Source: Ceratodon purpureus (Eukaryota > Streptophyta > Bryopsida > Pseudoditrichales > Ditrichaceae). From it: a DNA stretch of 64,000 nt. The stretch lies in the NCBI GenBank assembly GCA_014871385.1, contig CM026426.1, positions 65,382,716 to 65,446,715 of the forward strand. The letters run 5' to 3'. Position numbers and translations under genes: made by a program. This document shows positions 47,690-57,705 of the stretch, piece by piece. Below the pieces are notes generated by a model. That model saw nothing but the letters and a program-made list of their open reading frames with translations. It ran no database searches and had not been told where the DNA came from. Each line of letters opens with the position of its first letter. Position 1 is the stretch's first letter.

Positions 47690-48427
47690 CTAAGGATCGC
47701 AGGAACACAATTGAGAGGACAAAGTTCTTCTTCTACTCCGATGATATTGAGCGCTGCGTGAAAGGCACTAAGCGCAAATGGGTAGCACACTACTCAAAAG
47801 ACTAGGAAGTGCCCTCCATTCAAGAGGTCTGGCCAGTGAAACTAGGTACTAACCTAAAACTCACTGAGATTCTTGCCGTCGATGCAGCAGACTTTCAACT
47901 TCCGCCAAAGAAGCCGGTCTCCCCAAGACGCTTTTTCTCCTCTGCCCCGCCCCCAGCAAATCTCAGCTCGGTGCCAGTTCCTGCAGACGCTGACCGCTAT
48001 TCAGGCAAGAGAGACGGCAAGATGGTGAAGCGCACTGCCATTCGTCCCAATCCAGCGCAACGACTCTCCATGGGCTTCTCCGAGTCCCTCAAAGTGCGCC
48101 TCCGTTCTGTCACGATGATACGTCAGCTGGGCCATGGTTGCATCATAGGGCTCGACTCGGGCGTTGCTCCGCACATCACGCGGTACTAGATTACCATCAG
48201 TTCTTACCCTGGTTGCACTTGCCCAGCATTCAAGAAGACGATGACTACGTTTCGAGGCAGGATTCAGTTCACATACGTACTATAAGCACGTGTATTACAT
48301 ACTCTTGAAGGTCTGCTCCCGTGATCCCGAAGCCGAGCTTTTTATCCATGCGCCTACCTTTAGCTTCAACGAGGTCAAGCTACTCCTAGAGAGTGGAATC
48401 TTGCGTCACCACTTGGCGAAGGAGTAG
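47690..48427 (+). pseudogene. SWIM-type zinc-finger protein, C-terminal part, inactivated
   Basis: A + frame reads YSDDIERCVKGTKRKWVAHY, a TAG near 47803, then EVWPVKLGTNLKLTEILAVD and a Pro/Ser-rich linker. IRQLGHGCIIGLDSG and, after TAG at 48187-48189 (CAG-like), YPGCTCPAF follow. A one-base shift near 48270 then gives YYKHVYYILLKV and a helical tail (HAPTFSFNEVKLLLESGIL) ending at 48427. CxC...CxH is the SWIM zinc-finger pattern, but the third Cys is Tyr here (codon 48281-48283). SWIM fingers occur in Mutator-like transposases and in plant host proteins, so this may be linked to the surrounding inverted-repeat element. Confidence 0.6.
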
Positions 48428-48678
48428 ATAGCACTCCTTCTTTAGAACTACCATTTCCACAATGGACATTGATCAAGTAGTGAATGATTTTAGTAATATC
48501 CAATGTACTAGGTCAGCAATACACAAGCTGTATTGACTTTTTCATTATAAAGGCTTTGTCGTTCACATTGATTGCATTCTATTTCAATACATTCTATCTT
48601 GAACAAGTGCACTATAAACCTCGTATCCCCTCACATGTACCCTTTATTACAGCAAACATATACTTGTTATTAGATGTC

Positions 48679-49131
48679 TCAATCTTCGAACCTAACACGT
48701 TTAGGGCTGCCCACTACACTATCAGCAGGACTACCAGCCGCTGACTGTACTACAGGACAAACTACATTCGCATTCTCTTTTGTTCCCACACTTGGCAAGT
48801 GTCCTTGGTATGAACGTTTCAGCAATGGCCCACCTTCCCGCCTCCGATTCACTGATTCCGTGGAATAGGTTCCCCTTGAGATCTTTCCAACCTTGGAGTA
48901 TGCATGAGGTTGCAAAGGCACATCTGCGTCCTTCTCTAGCACTATGATATCATCCGAATTTTCTGAACGTGGAGGGTCAGCTCTTACATCCGATTGCACG
49001 TCAACATCCGGTGTCAAAAGACGCCCTTGGCTGTTGGCCATCACCTCTTCTTCGTCCTCCACCTCAACATATGGTTGAAATGGACAAACATCGTCAGCAA
49101 GTGATACAACAATATCTCTGACGTCTTCCAT
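48679..49131 (-). CDS. Hypothetical acidic protein, 150 codons
   Basis: An uninterrupted minus-strand ORF has an ATG at 49131. The N-terminal half is acidic (VEVEDEEEVM; DDIIVLEKDAD) and the C-terminal part is more basic (SVNRRREGG; SPKRVRFED). There is no recognisable domain and the protein is probably disordered. It could be a terminal exon of a larger gene, since the end is near 48679 and no partner exons were found. It lies inside the 8.2-kb element. Confidence 0.35.
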   Translation of the reverse strand: MEDVRDIVVSLADDVCPFQPYVEVEDEEEVMANSQGRLLTPDVDVQSDVRADPPRSENSDDIIVLEKDADVPLQPHAYSKVGKISRGTYSTESVNRRREGGPLLKRSYQGHLPSVGTKENANVVCPVVQSAAGSPADSVVGSPKRVRFED

Positions 49132-49363
49132 AACTGCTGTCCCGCACTACAGAAAAGAGCTTCACAAAACACCAACATAAAAGAGGAAGAGACATTCCAT
49201 AACCCTATCCTAAATATCGTTGGAGAAGATGCTTGGCGCCCTTGAAAATCGGCTTTTCATTCATTTGAAAGTTGTCATTGTCCTAAACTGAATGGAAAAA
49301 GATGAGGGTTTAGCAGAGGTCATTTAGCATTTAAAATTTAAAAAAAAAATTTAAAAATGAAAT

Positions 49364-49367
<4 letters not shown>

Positions 49368-49396
<29 letters not shown>
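49368..49396. repeat. 29-nt A tract
   Basis: An uninterrupted A run in an A-rich region that follows the acidic ORF, possibly a retroposition tail. Confidence 0.85.
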
Positions 49397-49486
49397 CATT
49401 TATTAAAAATGAAATTAAAAAAATATAAGTAAACAAAACCAAAAATAAATATTAAGGTTGAAAATAATATGAAGGCGACTGAGAAA

Positions 49487-49585
49487 ATGAAAGAGAAAAT
49501 GAAATGAAAGAGAAGAAAATGAAAGAGAAAATGAAATGAAAGAGAAAATAAAATGAAAGAGAAAATAAAATGAAAGAGAATTAAA
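49487..49585. repeat. Microsatellite-like purine repeat
   Basis: Repeated GAAAGAGAAAATGAAAT / GAAAGAGAAAATAAAAT units with a period of about 17-18 bp. There is no coding signal; the minus-strand open frame here is F/I/S-rich and an artefact. Confidence 0.8.
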
Positions 49586-49921
49586 GGAAAGGACTCTTTT
49601 GACCCCTTTAACAAGATAGATAGAGTAATGGAAGTTAATATAAAAAATAAAAGAAATAAACCATGTAGACCATGGCGGATGATTTCTAACAATGTTAAGA
49701 AAATGTTACGATATTAAATGTTACTTGATCCCTCATAAGAGCTTCAATACCAATACATTTTAAGTGGTAGTTTGCATATAAATTTGAGGAGATAAGGGGA
49801 ATTAATGTATGCTTGAACTAGTTAGAAGGAGCAGGAGCATAGTAATTGGTGCACGTTAAAAAATTAATCACCAAGAAAAGAGAAAACGAACTACAAATTC
49901 AATGAAAATACTGTAATAAGT

Positions 49922-50128
49922 CCACGGTTATAGGGTCAATAAAATTACTAAAATTAGTAACTTTCCAAAAATATACTGAGAATATTCGAATCTTCTAATT
50001 TTATATTTTATTTTTAGTAAAAAAAAGTGCTATTTTTAGGTTCTGTCCCGCACTCTGTGCTCTCCGCTCTCCAAATCTGCGCTCACCGCTCTCCGCTCTG
50101 CGCTCTCCGCTCACGTACAAGCTACGTC
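49922..50128. repeat. Right terminal and subterminal inverted repeat
   Basis: CCACGGTTATAGG at 49922-49934 and GCGCTCTCCGCTCAC ending at 50115 mirror the left end at 41961-42063. The intervening 100 bp are AT-rich and less similar. Confidence 0.8.
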
Positions 50129-50251
50129 CGCCAACAGAGATGATTAATGCAGTTTGAAGAACGAGACCCCGACTTCTAGCCCTGGCTGATGGACGATGAT
50201 GCTCCGCCAACGAGATAGCCGACTTGTACACAGCTGATGTGTGGCTTGTAG
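50129..50251 (+). pseudogene. Target duplication (right copy) and end of the gypsy extension
   Basis: The duplicated CGCCAACAGAG (50129-50139) is read in the same phase as on the left. Coding then continues: TGA at 50141 (CGA-like), LMQFEERDPDF, TAG at 50177 (CAG-like), PWLMDDDAPPTR, TAG at 50216, and the probable natural stop TAG at 50249-50251. This shows that the 8.2-kb block interrupted one continuous frame. Confidence 0.7.
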
Positions 50252-50398
50252 CATAGTGTTCACCGCATTTAGGCTGCAGAATAGACCTTTAGAGCAAACG
50301 ATTTTGTTTAGAGCCTTTTTCAACTGTTGCGTCTTTTAAGGCACGATTTGCATTCCTTCTGTTTTCCACTCCCCTCACGTTCTGAGGATAGAACTACC

Positions 50399-50413
50399 GG
50401 AAAAAGGGGATAA
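50399..50413 (+). promoter_or_regulatory. Polypurine tract of the gypsy element
   Basis: GGAAAAAGGGGATAA lies immediately before TGTTAACC, the expected arrangement of plus-strand primer site and LTR start. It is about 150 bp after the last stop of the extended frame. Confidence 0.7.
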
Positions 50414-50879
50414 TGTTAACCGGAGATCCCTATCTCCCTCTTTTTCTTAGTTTCCCTTTAGGTCCTCTCAGTTTTTACCTTGGCAGTTCCCAGACAGTCA
50501 TCCAGTCATTTAGATGAACTCTGTCCAGCCGATTGGATGAACTCTGTCCAGCCGACTGGATGATAGTCGCCAGGTTTCAGGGGCTTTAAGAGGCAAGTTT
50601 AGGGTTTCCTGTAATCATTCCAGACTAGAGCAGTTAGAGTTAGAGGAGTCTGAGAGCCGTTAGAGGCTGCTGTACCATGGTTATGGGCTGTTTTGACTCA
50701 TTAATTGCAGTTTTGACTGTTTTCTCCACTTGTATTGTATATTTCTAGCTTGTTATGAGTGGTTGGAGTACTTTTATGTGTTGGGTTTTATAGGGTTTTG
50801 ATGGGTTTATAGAGATTAGGGTTTGGTTGGTAAATCCTCCCTCTATCAATCGTATGAGAAAGCAGCAGAGATCAGAACA
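50414..50879 (+). repeat. Probable 3' LTR of the gypsy element (right edge uncertain)
   Basis: It starts with TGTT directly after the polypurine tract. A possible end is ...AACA at 50876-50879, which would pair with TGTT. It contains a 23-bp tandem repeat (GATGAACTCTGTCCAGCCGA at 50513 and 50536) and T-rich sequence near 50700. No second LTR exists in the window for comparison, because the 5' end of the element is missing. Confidence 0.5.
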
Positions 50880-51780
50880 AGGGGACGAGAAAAGCTAACG
50901 ACAAAAGAAGGTCCGGCGTCAACAACAACTCACCTGCGTCCGAAAAAGGCGACCACAGAGAAGGAGGAACCCATCGGAGGCGACCTGAAAGGAGCGTGGG
51001 AGGCAACCTCAAGACCAAAGGAGGGGATTCTTCGAAGACAACCTCGACAACGCCAACCTTCGGTGATCTTGACGGCAGGGGAGTCTTCTCTGAAGACGGA
51101 GAAGGGGAACTCGACAGCGCCAAAGGCATCCTCGACCAAGGTGGAGATGACCCAATAGCGTCGAAGGCATCCCCGACCAAGGTGGAGATGACCCAATAGC
51201 GTCGAAGGCAACCTCAACCACAGTGGAGGAGACCTCGACAGCACCGAAGACAACCTCGAGCACGTGGGAGGGAATCTCGGCAGCAAGACCTGCGACATAG
51301 GCAGCGATAAGGGAAATGCCAACAGAGACAGAGTCAATACCGAAATTGGAGAGATTTATTACGACAGAAGAGGAGGAACAGAGAGAAGAGGAAACAAACC
51401 CGGCTGAGAAGGAGCCGACTGCGAGAGAAGAAGGGGAGGCTGCGGCTGACAATCAACCGACTTCAGGAAAGGAGCAGACGATGGCAGAGGCCACCTCGGC
51501 GCCAAAGAAGCACGTGGCTCGGGAAAGAAGAAGACGACCATAGTGAATGAAAAGGTAACTTTGACGGAGGGGGAGGCAACCTTGGCGGAGGAAGGGACAA
51601 TGTTTGAGGCGATCTTTGCAACAAAGCCCAAGACAATCTTTGCAGCAGAGCTCAAGGCCGTGCCCGTAGAAGCATTCCTGATAACGAAGAAAAAAGGCTT
51701 TGCTCACACTTCGAGACAAACACCACTTTGGAGAGAAGGCGATCAGCAAGACTACACCTGCGAAATCAATCTAGGTTCTT
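50880..51780 (+). other. Thr/Lys/Glu/Ala-rich degraded frame with 41-bp repeats
   Basis: A hydrophilic repetitive frame shifts several times between 50823 and 51720. Two exact-period units start at 51126 and 51167 (41 bp; ACCAAGGTGGAGATGACCCA) with further diverged units. A likely ancestral 42-bp, 14-residue period was shifted by a one-base deletion. I cannot identify the protein. Confidence 0.35.
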
Positions 51781-52104
51781 TTTTGTTTGAGCTAATGTGT
51801 GATCAGCGAACCCTAGCAACAGATTGCTTATATGTGAACTTAGGCACCTCCAATGTAAAAAAACATTTCTTCCCCACCACCAGCAGTGAGCTAGGGTGGG
51901 ATTGTGCCGTCTCTTTAGAACTTAGGTTGAATTGCTTGTGTGTTTCTAAGGTTTTCTGTGATGCTAGGTGTATGATTATTTGGTATGTTAGCAAGGTAAG
52001 GGAAAGGATTCATAGCCTGTCTATGAAATCCTATCCCTTGACCCCCAAAGCTACCAATTTCCGCACAGTTGGACATATGGCAGTTAAGGAAAATGCTTGT
52101 TTGA

Positions 52105-52193
52105 TTAGTATTGTGCTAGATTGTTATATATGGAATGTTAGTATTTTGCTAGATTCTTATGTATGGAATGTTAGTATTATGATAGATTGTTAT
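52105..52193. repeat. 33-bp tandem repeat, about 2.5 copies
   Basis: TATGGAATGTTAGTATT recurs with a 33-bp period (units starting 52121, 52154, 52187). It lies about 0.3 kb upstream of LINE ORF1 and may be in the LINE 5' region. Confidence 0.85.
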
Positions 52194-52454
52194 AAAGACA
52201 ATGCACATGCTAACAATTACAACCAGTTTGTAATTGTGAGTATGCAAAGTCATATGCATGTTAAATGGGATTGTACTAGTATGTGTGTATGTTTCAATCT
52301 TGCTAATATGCAAATATATCACTTCTTCTTCCACTAAAAATTCGTGGGAGGCCCACAACTTAATTTGTGGAATGGAATGAGAGGGGAAATGATAAGATGT
52401 AATTTTTACTCTTCACCAAAGTACAAAACGCTTGTTTGCTCTGATTGTTTCACA

Positions 52455-54074
52455 ATGGCAACCACCACTCCCACTTCTTTCTCAAGGAAATTGTTTGAAA
52501 ACAAAGAAGTAGATTCTGTCTATGGAAAACATCTTGTCAATGCTATGGTAGTGTCATGCCAGAAGAAGGTTAAGGGGATTGTATCTAATGAGATACAACG
52601 CCCTCCCTATTGGCTTGGCTTTCAAGTTATGAACACAATTGCAAAATTTGCCAATATGCCCCTTATCGAAACACTCTCCTTCTCATAGTTAGTCAAAAAA
52701 GGTATATGTGACTCTGAAGCTCATGAAATCATGGAGTCTTGCCCGTCTTTCCCCTACGTTGTTCAAGAAGAGTGGCCTTAACAACGGATGGATGGAAAAA
52801 CGGAGATGCACTTCAATTTCACACAGATTCCCTTAGATGTGGAAGTGGATGACCATGGATTTGCTTTAGACTATCATGTAGCTATTCATTTTGAATCTGA
52901 AGGAAACAAAGTGGAAAGAGATGTCGTATTTGAATTAACCAAAGAAAGGTTAAATACAATAAAGATAGAGGTCGGGGAAATTCTTGGGTAGCCTATAGCA
53001 ATCCTTTGTTTTCATGGGACAAAAAGATGGAGTGGGGTAATCAAACTCCATCTTAAAAACCCTGAAACGGATGGTAAAGGCCTTCTCCAAGGATTGAGAC
53101 CTTTTATCCTCAAAATTGGACAATGTATACCTTATTGGGGCAAAGTGTGTAAATTGTTTGATACAATTGCAATTGTTTCAATGTTATCCGTCAAAATCAC
53201 AACTCCATCAATGAAGGGGAAGGAATGGTATGAGTTGTTCCAAAAAATAGTAGAGGATGGATTTCGTCGTGAGCATGAGTTTGAAATAACGAATGTGCAA
53301 AAGTCGGTAGATGCGGAGTATGCTTGGATCAAAGCACCCTCCCTAGAGGAAGCCAACAGATTTAAGGAGCACAAACTTTCGTTCTTCAATGAAATAGTGG
53401 ATGTGAATTTTGCAAGCAACCAAAAAATGTCGGAGGATGACAAGGCTAGAAAGAATGCAGTCATCATCATTGCTCTTAACCTCAATAAAGTAAAAACAAC
53501 CATGCAAATTAAGGAGGGTATCTGAAAATGCATGGGGGATAGCAATGTCCTCGGTTTATACTTTAGGCTTGAGAATGGGAAACATACGGGTTCTTGCAAT
53601 GTCCAATGTCTCAACTCATTTCTTTACAAGAAATTCGTAAAGAAAAATGAAAAAATATTAGGAAAATATGTAGAATTTACCTCCCATCCAAAGAATCTTG
53701 ATGGAGTCAATGCACCTAGTAAAGTAAAATCAATGAGGTTGGGATTTACGGATATTAGCACTATTCTTGCCAACACTATCACCGCCTTGGAGAATGGGCC
53801 TCAACAAGCCACCTCCAACAAGGATTTGAACAAGATGGTCGAGGAGGCGGTAAAGAAGGGGACGGATGAAATCCAAAAGGAAATGGTAAGTTTAAAAAGT
53901 CAGATTATACAAGAGGCAAAAGCATATGCCGACTATGTACAAATGGAAGGAAACAAAAACTCCAAGCTTCAAATGAAACTTCTTCAAAAGCAAATGAAGA
54001 AAACTTTGGATGCAATTGAAGCGGCAAATCCGGAGATTACAGAAATTGATGGAAACATGGACTTGACAAACTAG
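52455..54074 (+). pseudogene. LINE ORF1 protein, one frame with four nonsense codons
   Basis: A single frame of 540 codons runs from ATG 52455 to TAG 54072-54074. Stops at 52686 (TAG), 52779 (TAA), 52989 (TAG) and 53523 (TGA) fit C to T changes of CAG, CAA, CAG and CGA. The protein is a mixed alpha/beta type with segments GKHLVNAMVVSCQKKVKGI and LEEANRFKEHKLSFFNEIVD. It ends in a Lys/Glu/Gln-rich coiled coil (53830-54050). Its position directly upstream of the EEP/RT ORF argues for a LINE ORF1 nucleic-acid chaperone. I do not see an RRM or CCHC motif, so the RNA-binding role is inferred from position. It resembles host-size proteins enough that a captured gene is a minor alternative. Confidence 0.6.
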
Positions 54075-54099
54075 TTTCGACAAACATCCTGGCGGTTGA

Positions 54100-54345
54100 T
54101 TATTCTAACCTATTAATAGTATATTTCTATACTAAAAATAAAAACCTATTTATAATATTAAGAAATACTTAAAACAAAAGCCTATTTTTTGTATTTTCAA
54201 ATACTAAAAATAAATGCCTATTTATAGTAATTTCAAACACTAAAAATAAAACCTATTTATAGTATTTCAAAAATACTAAAACTCTATTCATAGTACTGCC
54301 AAGTACCAAAAATAAAAACCTAGTGACAATATCACTTAATACCAA
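54100..54345. repeat. Diverged tandem repeats of about 55 bp between LINE ORF1 and ORF2
   Basis: Four to five units contain ACTAAAAATAAAA, then CCTATTTATAGTA, then TTTC. This AT-rich spacer continues to 54830 without coding signal. It could hold an internal promoter or translation-reinitiation region; none is recognisable. Confidence 0.7.
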
Positions 54346-54829
54346 AAAGAATTATCAACACTTAGTATTAATAAACACTAAAAATAAACACAAATGTTTA
54401 ATTTTAATTTTAGCACATAACAAAAATCTATATATGGAAAATAAATTTACACATCCAAAAACAATTATAATAAACATTAATAAAAGACATCTATATTTTG
54501 TATTAAAAAATTCAAAATACAAATACCTATATTTAGTAATGACAAAACTCAAAAGAAAACTCTTACATCATACTTATCCAAAATACAAAAAATTATAAAT
54601 ACCCCAAATTACACATTAATATTGTAACTACTTCAAACATCCGCATAATGAAAGACTTCACTATATTTCACCATATCAAATACACTACCTCAAAAACAGA
54701 ACCACAAAAACCAACAAAACGGCCTCGGCCTACCGGCCTCGCCAGAGAATAAAACACAAAAACAAAAAACGTCAACATCTATACAACTGGTATACTACTA
54801 CAACTACTAGCCATACATCAAAATACACT

Positions 54830-56161
54830 ATGTTAACACATTATTTACCAGTACAAATTGTAAAAAGAAAACCGGCTTTACCCAATTTATTTACTACTAG
54901 TAAATTCATACTTGTAAAATATTACAAAATAAATAAGAAAAAACCTAGAACATCCCTATACTGTGGATATTACTTCATTGATAAATTAGCACTACTACAA
55001 TGTGGAGACATAGAATCAAACCCTGGACCAATGCTTAACATATTACGTACACACCCCACTGACCACAAAAAGCGTGCTAAAAAATCATTTGCTCCCATTC
55101 AAAAAATAAATCATCCACTATATCACCAAACAATTACTACACTTTCATTCCTACATCAATATATACAAATACAAAACCACGCACCACTACCTCATATTTA
55201 GTATGCCCTAATTGTTACCATAAATCCATCAATAAACAAATGTAATACTATCTTAGCAAATTCCCATACATACCACTTCAATAATATATGGACTAAGACA
55301 ATAATCATTCCACTTTCTAACCTTAATAACCCCCCGGAAAGACACGTCTCAACACAACACCCCTACACCAAATTCATCGAAAATAATCAAGACTTAATAC
55401 TCCCTAAAAAATCAATACATATAGAACTATATCAATTCATCCATAGTCAAGAAACTCCACCCACACCTATCACACTCCAAAGGAAATTTCCATTTCTTCC
55501 ATTTAAATTAATAACAAAATCAGTCCGTTGTTTAGAAAACATAAAAGAATACTCACATCCACCTCCACTTCCAAACATTCTCCCACTAGCACCGAGAATA
55601 AACATTTCTACTAACCAAGAAACCAATATAATCACTTGGAATGCATCATCACTTAATACAGCCTTACCAAACCTACAAAGCTTAATAAACAACTCCACTG
55701 GAAATACAGCAATTATAAATATTTAAGAAATCAAACTCACAGCAACAAAATCTACAAAATACATACAAAATCTATTTCTTGAATACAAACTCATCTTTAA
55801 CAACACTCATTCCCTCACAAGATGCATACAACAAAGAATGCCTTATATCCCCGGTAGAGGAGGATTACTCACACTTATTCAAAACAAATATGCATTCCCT
55901 AGTAACATTAATAAAATTCCCACTTCAGCAAATATATTCACATATCTACAAATAATAAAAATAAATAATCATCCACTTATACCTTGGCTAATTATCCACA
56001 TGTATATGCCTACAAATTTAAAAGATATACGTCTCATTCCCCACCTCAAAACTACAATCACTAACCAAATTGTTGCACATCTAAACCACACATACATCGT
56101 ATGTGGCGATTTCAATCGCGACATCGCATTCATTGGAAGACAAAATCACAACATTAACACA
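54830..56161 (+). pseudogene. LINE ORF2, N-terminus: 2A peptide and first part of EEP endonuclease
   Basis: ATG 54830 starts a frame with a 2A motif at residues 59-67, then a basic linker and, from about 55615, an EEP (AP-endonuclease-like) domain. Its motifs are TWNASSLNTALPNLQSLI, EIKLTATKSTKY, GGLLTLIQNKYAF and CGDFNRDIAFIG. The frame is interrupted by TAG at 55199-55201 and TAA at 55724-55726. The second falls just before the catalytic Glu region, where a Gln is usual. The domain nicks target DNA to prime reverse transcription. It is split from its second half by the 358-bp insertion at 56162. Confidence 0.85.
55001..55030 (+). other. 2A ribosome-skipping motif (GDIESNPGP)
   Basis: Codons 55004-55030 read GDIESNPGP, a match to the canonical D-x-E-x-NPG|P of 2A peptides. 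The predicted break is between Gly 55025-55027 and Pro 55028-55030, followed by Met. Upstream residues LALLQC fit the hydrophobic/helical lead-in of known 2A sequences. Ribosome skipping here would release a leader of about 66 residues from the endonuclease/RT polypeptide. Confidence 0.85.
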
Positions 56162-56519
56162 CATTAGGGGAAATATGGGATTTGCAACAGGCCTTTGGTC
56201 GGGAGTCATGCCTCAAAATTTGGCCATGCCCGTGCACTTTACCTGCTGGCACCAATGGTGCGAGCAGGTCGCTCAATGTTGCCAGCAGGTTGCCAAATTG
56301 GCGTTTGGGGGTCCAGCCAATCGTTGGCAGCGAAGGCGTGTGCCACTGCTGTCACCCCATTGGACAGTAGCGGATTTTGTTGTCAGCGGGGCGAATTGTC
56401 TTGTCAGCGGGCAGGATATCCACCAATGAGATTACTAAGAGAGGCATGCGTGGGCAGCAGTTCACCTACCTTTGGGCTGTCTTACAAGGCTCGTTGCAGA
56501 CCCCATATTTCCCCTAATG
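56162..56519. mobile_element. MITE-like element, 358 bp, inside the endonuclease domain
   Basis: The terminal inverted repeat is CATTAGGGGAAATATGGG..TTGCAAC at the left and its reverse complement at the right (two changes over the first 27 bp, similarity continuing to about 35). The GC-rich interior lacks coding capacity and contains small palindromes (CCTGCTGGCACC / GGTGC..AGCAGG type). The length is 1 mod 3 and coding resumes in the shifted frame, consistent with insertion plus a 0-, 3- or 9-bp duplication. ACA/CCA flank it, so the duplication is unclear. Confidence 0.88.
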
Positions 56520-56858
56520 CCACCACAAGATGAAGACATCCAGTGGAAAAACTTCACCACATCTCTTAACTTCGAATACATTTCAACAAACATCAATTTC
56601 TCCAGACAAGGCGGCTATGACTATACATCATCCAGCCTTATAGATGGTTTCTACATAAACTCAACAGATAACAACAGATTCACTTCCACCACAAATATAA
56701 ACATGAATCTAAACTTAGATCACTATCCAATTACCTTACATGTCCCACAAAATACATTAATAGCTAGGCCCTTACTGCCAGTAACTACCACTCAAACTAG
56801 AATACTTTATCCAATTCTAGAAGAAAATTCTAGAAAAAAATTCCATAAGAATAAATGA
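56520..56858 (+). pseudogene. LINE ORF2: second part of EEP endonuclease
   Basis: Resumes the endonuclease right after the MITE: SLIDGFYINS (the S-x-I-D substrate-binding motif) and LNLDHYPITLHV (the catalytic DH pair of the SDHxP motif). Together with GDFN upstream these are the main EEP signature residues. The frame closes at 56856-56858. Confidence 0.8.
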
Positions 56859-57705
56859 ATTAACTATATTATTAGAAAACCACAACCACCTCACACAAGA
56901 TCAATGAGAAACAACCTGTACATCCCTAGATAAAATTGTAGAAAAAATTTCAGAGACCATTGAAAAAACTTGTAAAGCACCTCCACTACCAAATCTCACG
57001 AATAGAACTGCACAACAAGGTGGTTTTCTACCGAAAAACTTGCAAAAGAATGGAAAAAACACCTTGCCACATACCACTTCATTAGAAAAACTATATACAT
57101 CGCAAATACGACCCACAATGGCAAACACACCCTATCCTTGATGAAATACATAATCACCAAAATGTATAAATTCCTCACCCTCCAATAATAGACACTATAC
57201 CAAATGAATGGATTGACGTCATAGCTGTTATCGCAAAAACCGCCAATAAAGAAGCCAGAAAAATCACAACAAAATATACTAAAGAGTGTATTCATAAAGC
57301 AGTCTGAAAATACCGCCAAATGTATGAAAAAAGCTTCAAGAAAATAAATAGGAAAGTCTTCAAAAACTCTGAAACTTCACCTATGGACTCCATCATTGAA
57401 AGAAATTATAATATTCTAACTAGCCCTGAATATATTGCACAAAAAATATACATTCAACAATCTATCAGTAACCGCCCAACAGTTCCCACATGCCACTATC
57501 AAAATACCCATCAACCACACTGCACATGCAGTGTCAGACAATACCCATGGCATGATTTAGAAGGATTCACAATTGACCAACGCGGCGAACCGCAAATCCC
57601 TCTACGCACATACTTCGATTAAGAAACCTACGACTTTAGCCTTAAAAATCTAGGAAATAACAAAGCCTAGGCCGTGATAAAATCTCCAACTCAATCTTAA
57701 AAAAT
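56859..57705 (+). pseudogene. LINE ORF2: linker between endonuclease and RT, degraded
   Basis: The coding signal jumps frames. A frame at 57320-57622 (KSFKKINRKVFKNSETSPM; CHYQNTHQPHCTCS) is the best preserved piece and ends at 57622 in TAA. The RT N-terminal region follows directly after. Confidence 0.55.

Larger units (their letters stand above)
41946..50128. mobile_element. Large gene-carrying inverted-repeat transposon (8,183 bp), Mutator-like
   Basis: The ends match as inverted repeats over roughly 70 bp (GTGAGCGGAGAGCG, then GAGCGGAGAGCGG). Subterminal blocks GACCCTATAACCGTGGA and GGAAAGTTACTAA are shared further in. An identical 11-bp duplication flanks it. The size of the duplication fits Mutator-like elements (typically 9-11 bp). 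Inside are a TATA-led ORF, a minus-strand gene, a palindromic minisatellite, a SWIM-finger gene relic and an acidic ORF; I see no transposase core. It may be a Pack-MULE-like element that captured genes, or an autonomous element of unfamiliar type. It inserted into the gypsy coiled-coil frame. Confidence 0.8.

Noticed and set aside
5164..53525. Programmed TAG/TGA readthrough or stop-codon reassignment
   Set aside because: The stops occur in many unrelated elements together with frameshifts and insertions, and fit C to T deamination; TAG, TGA and TAA are also used as normal ends.
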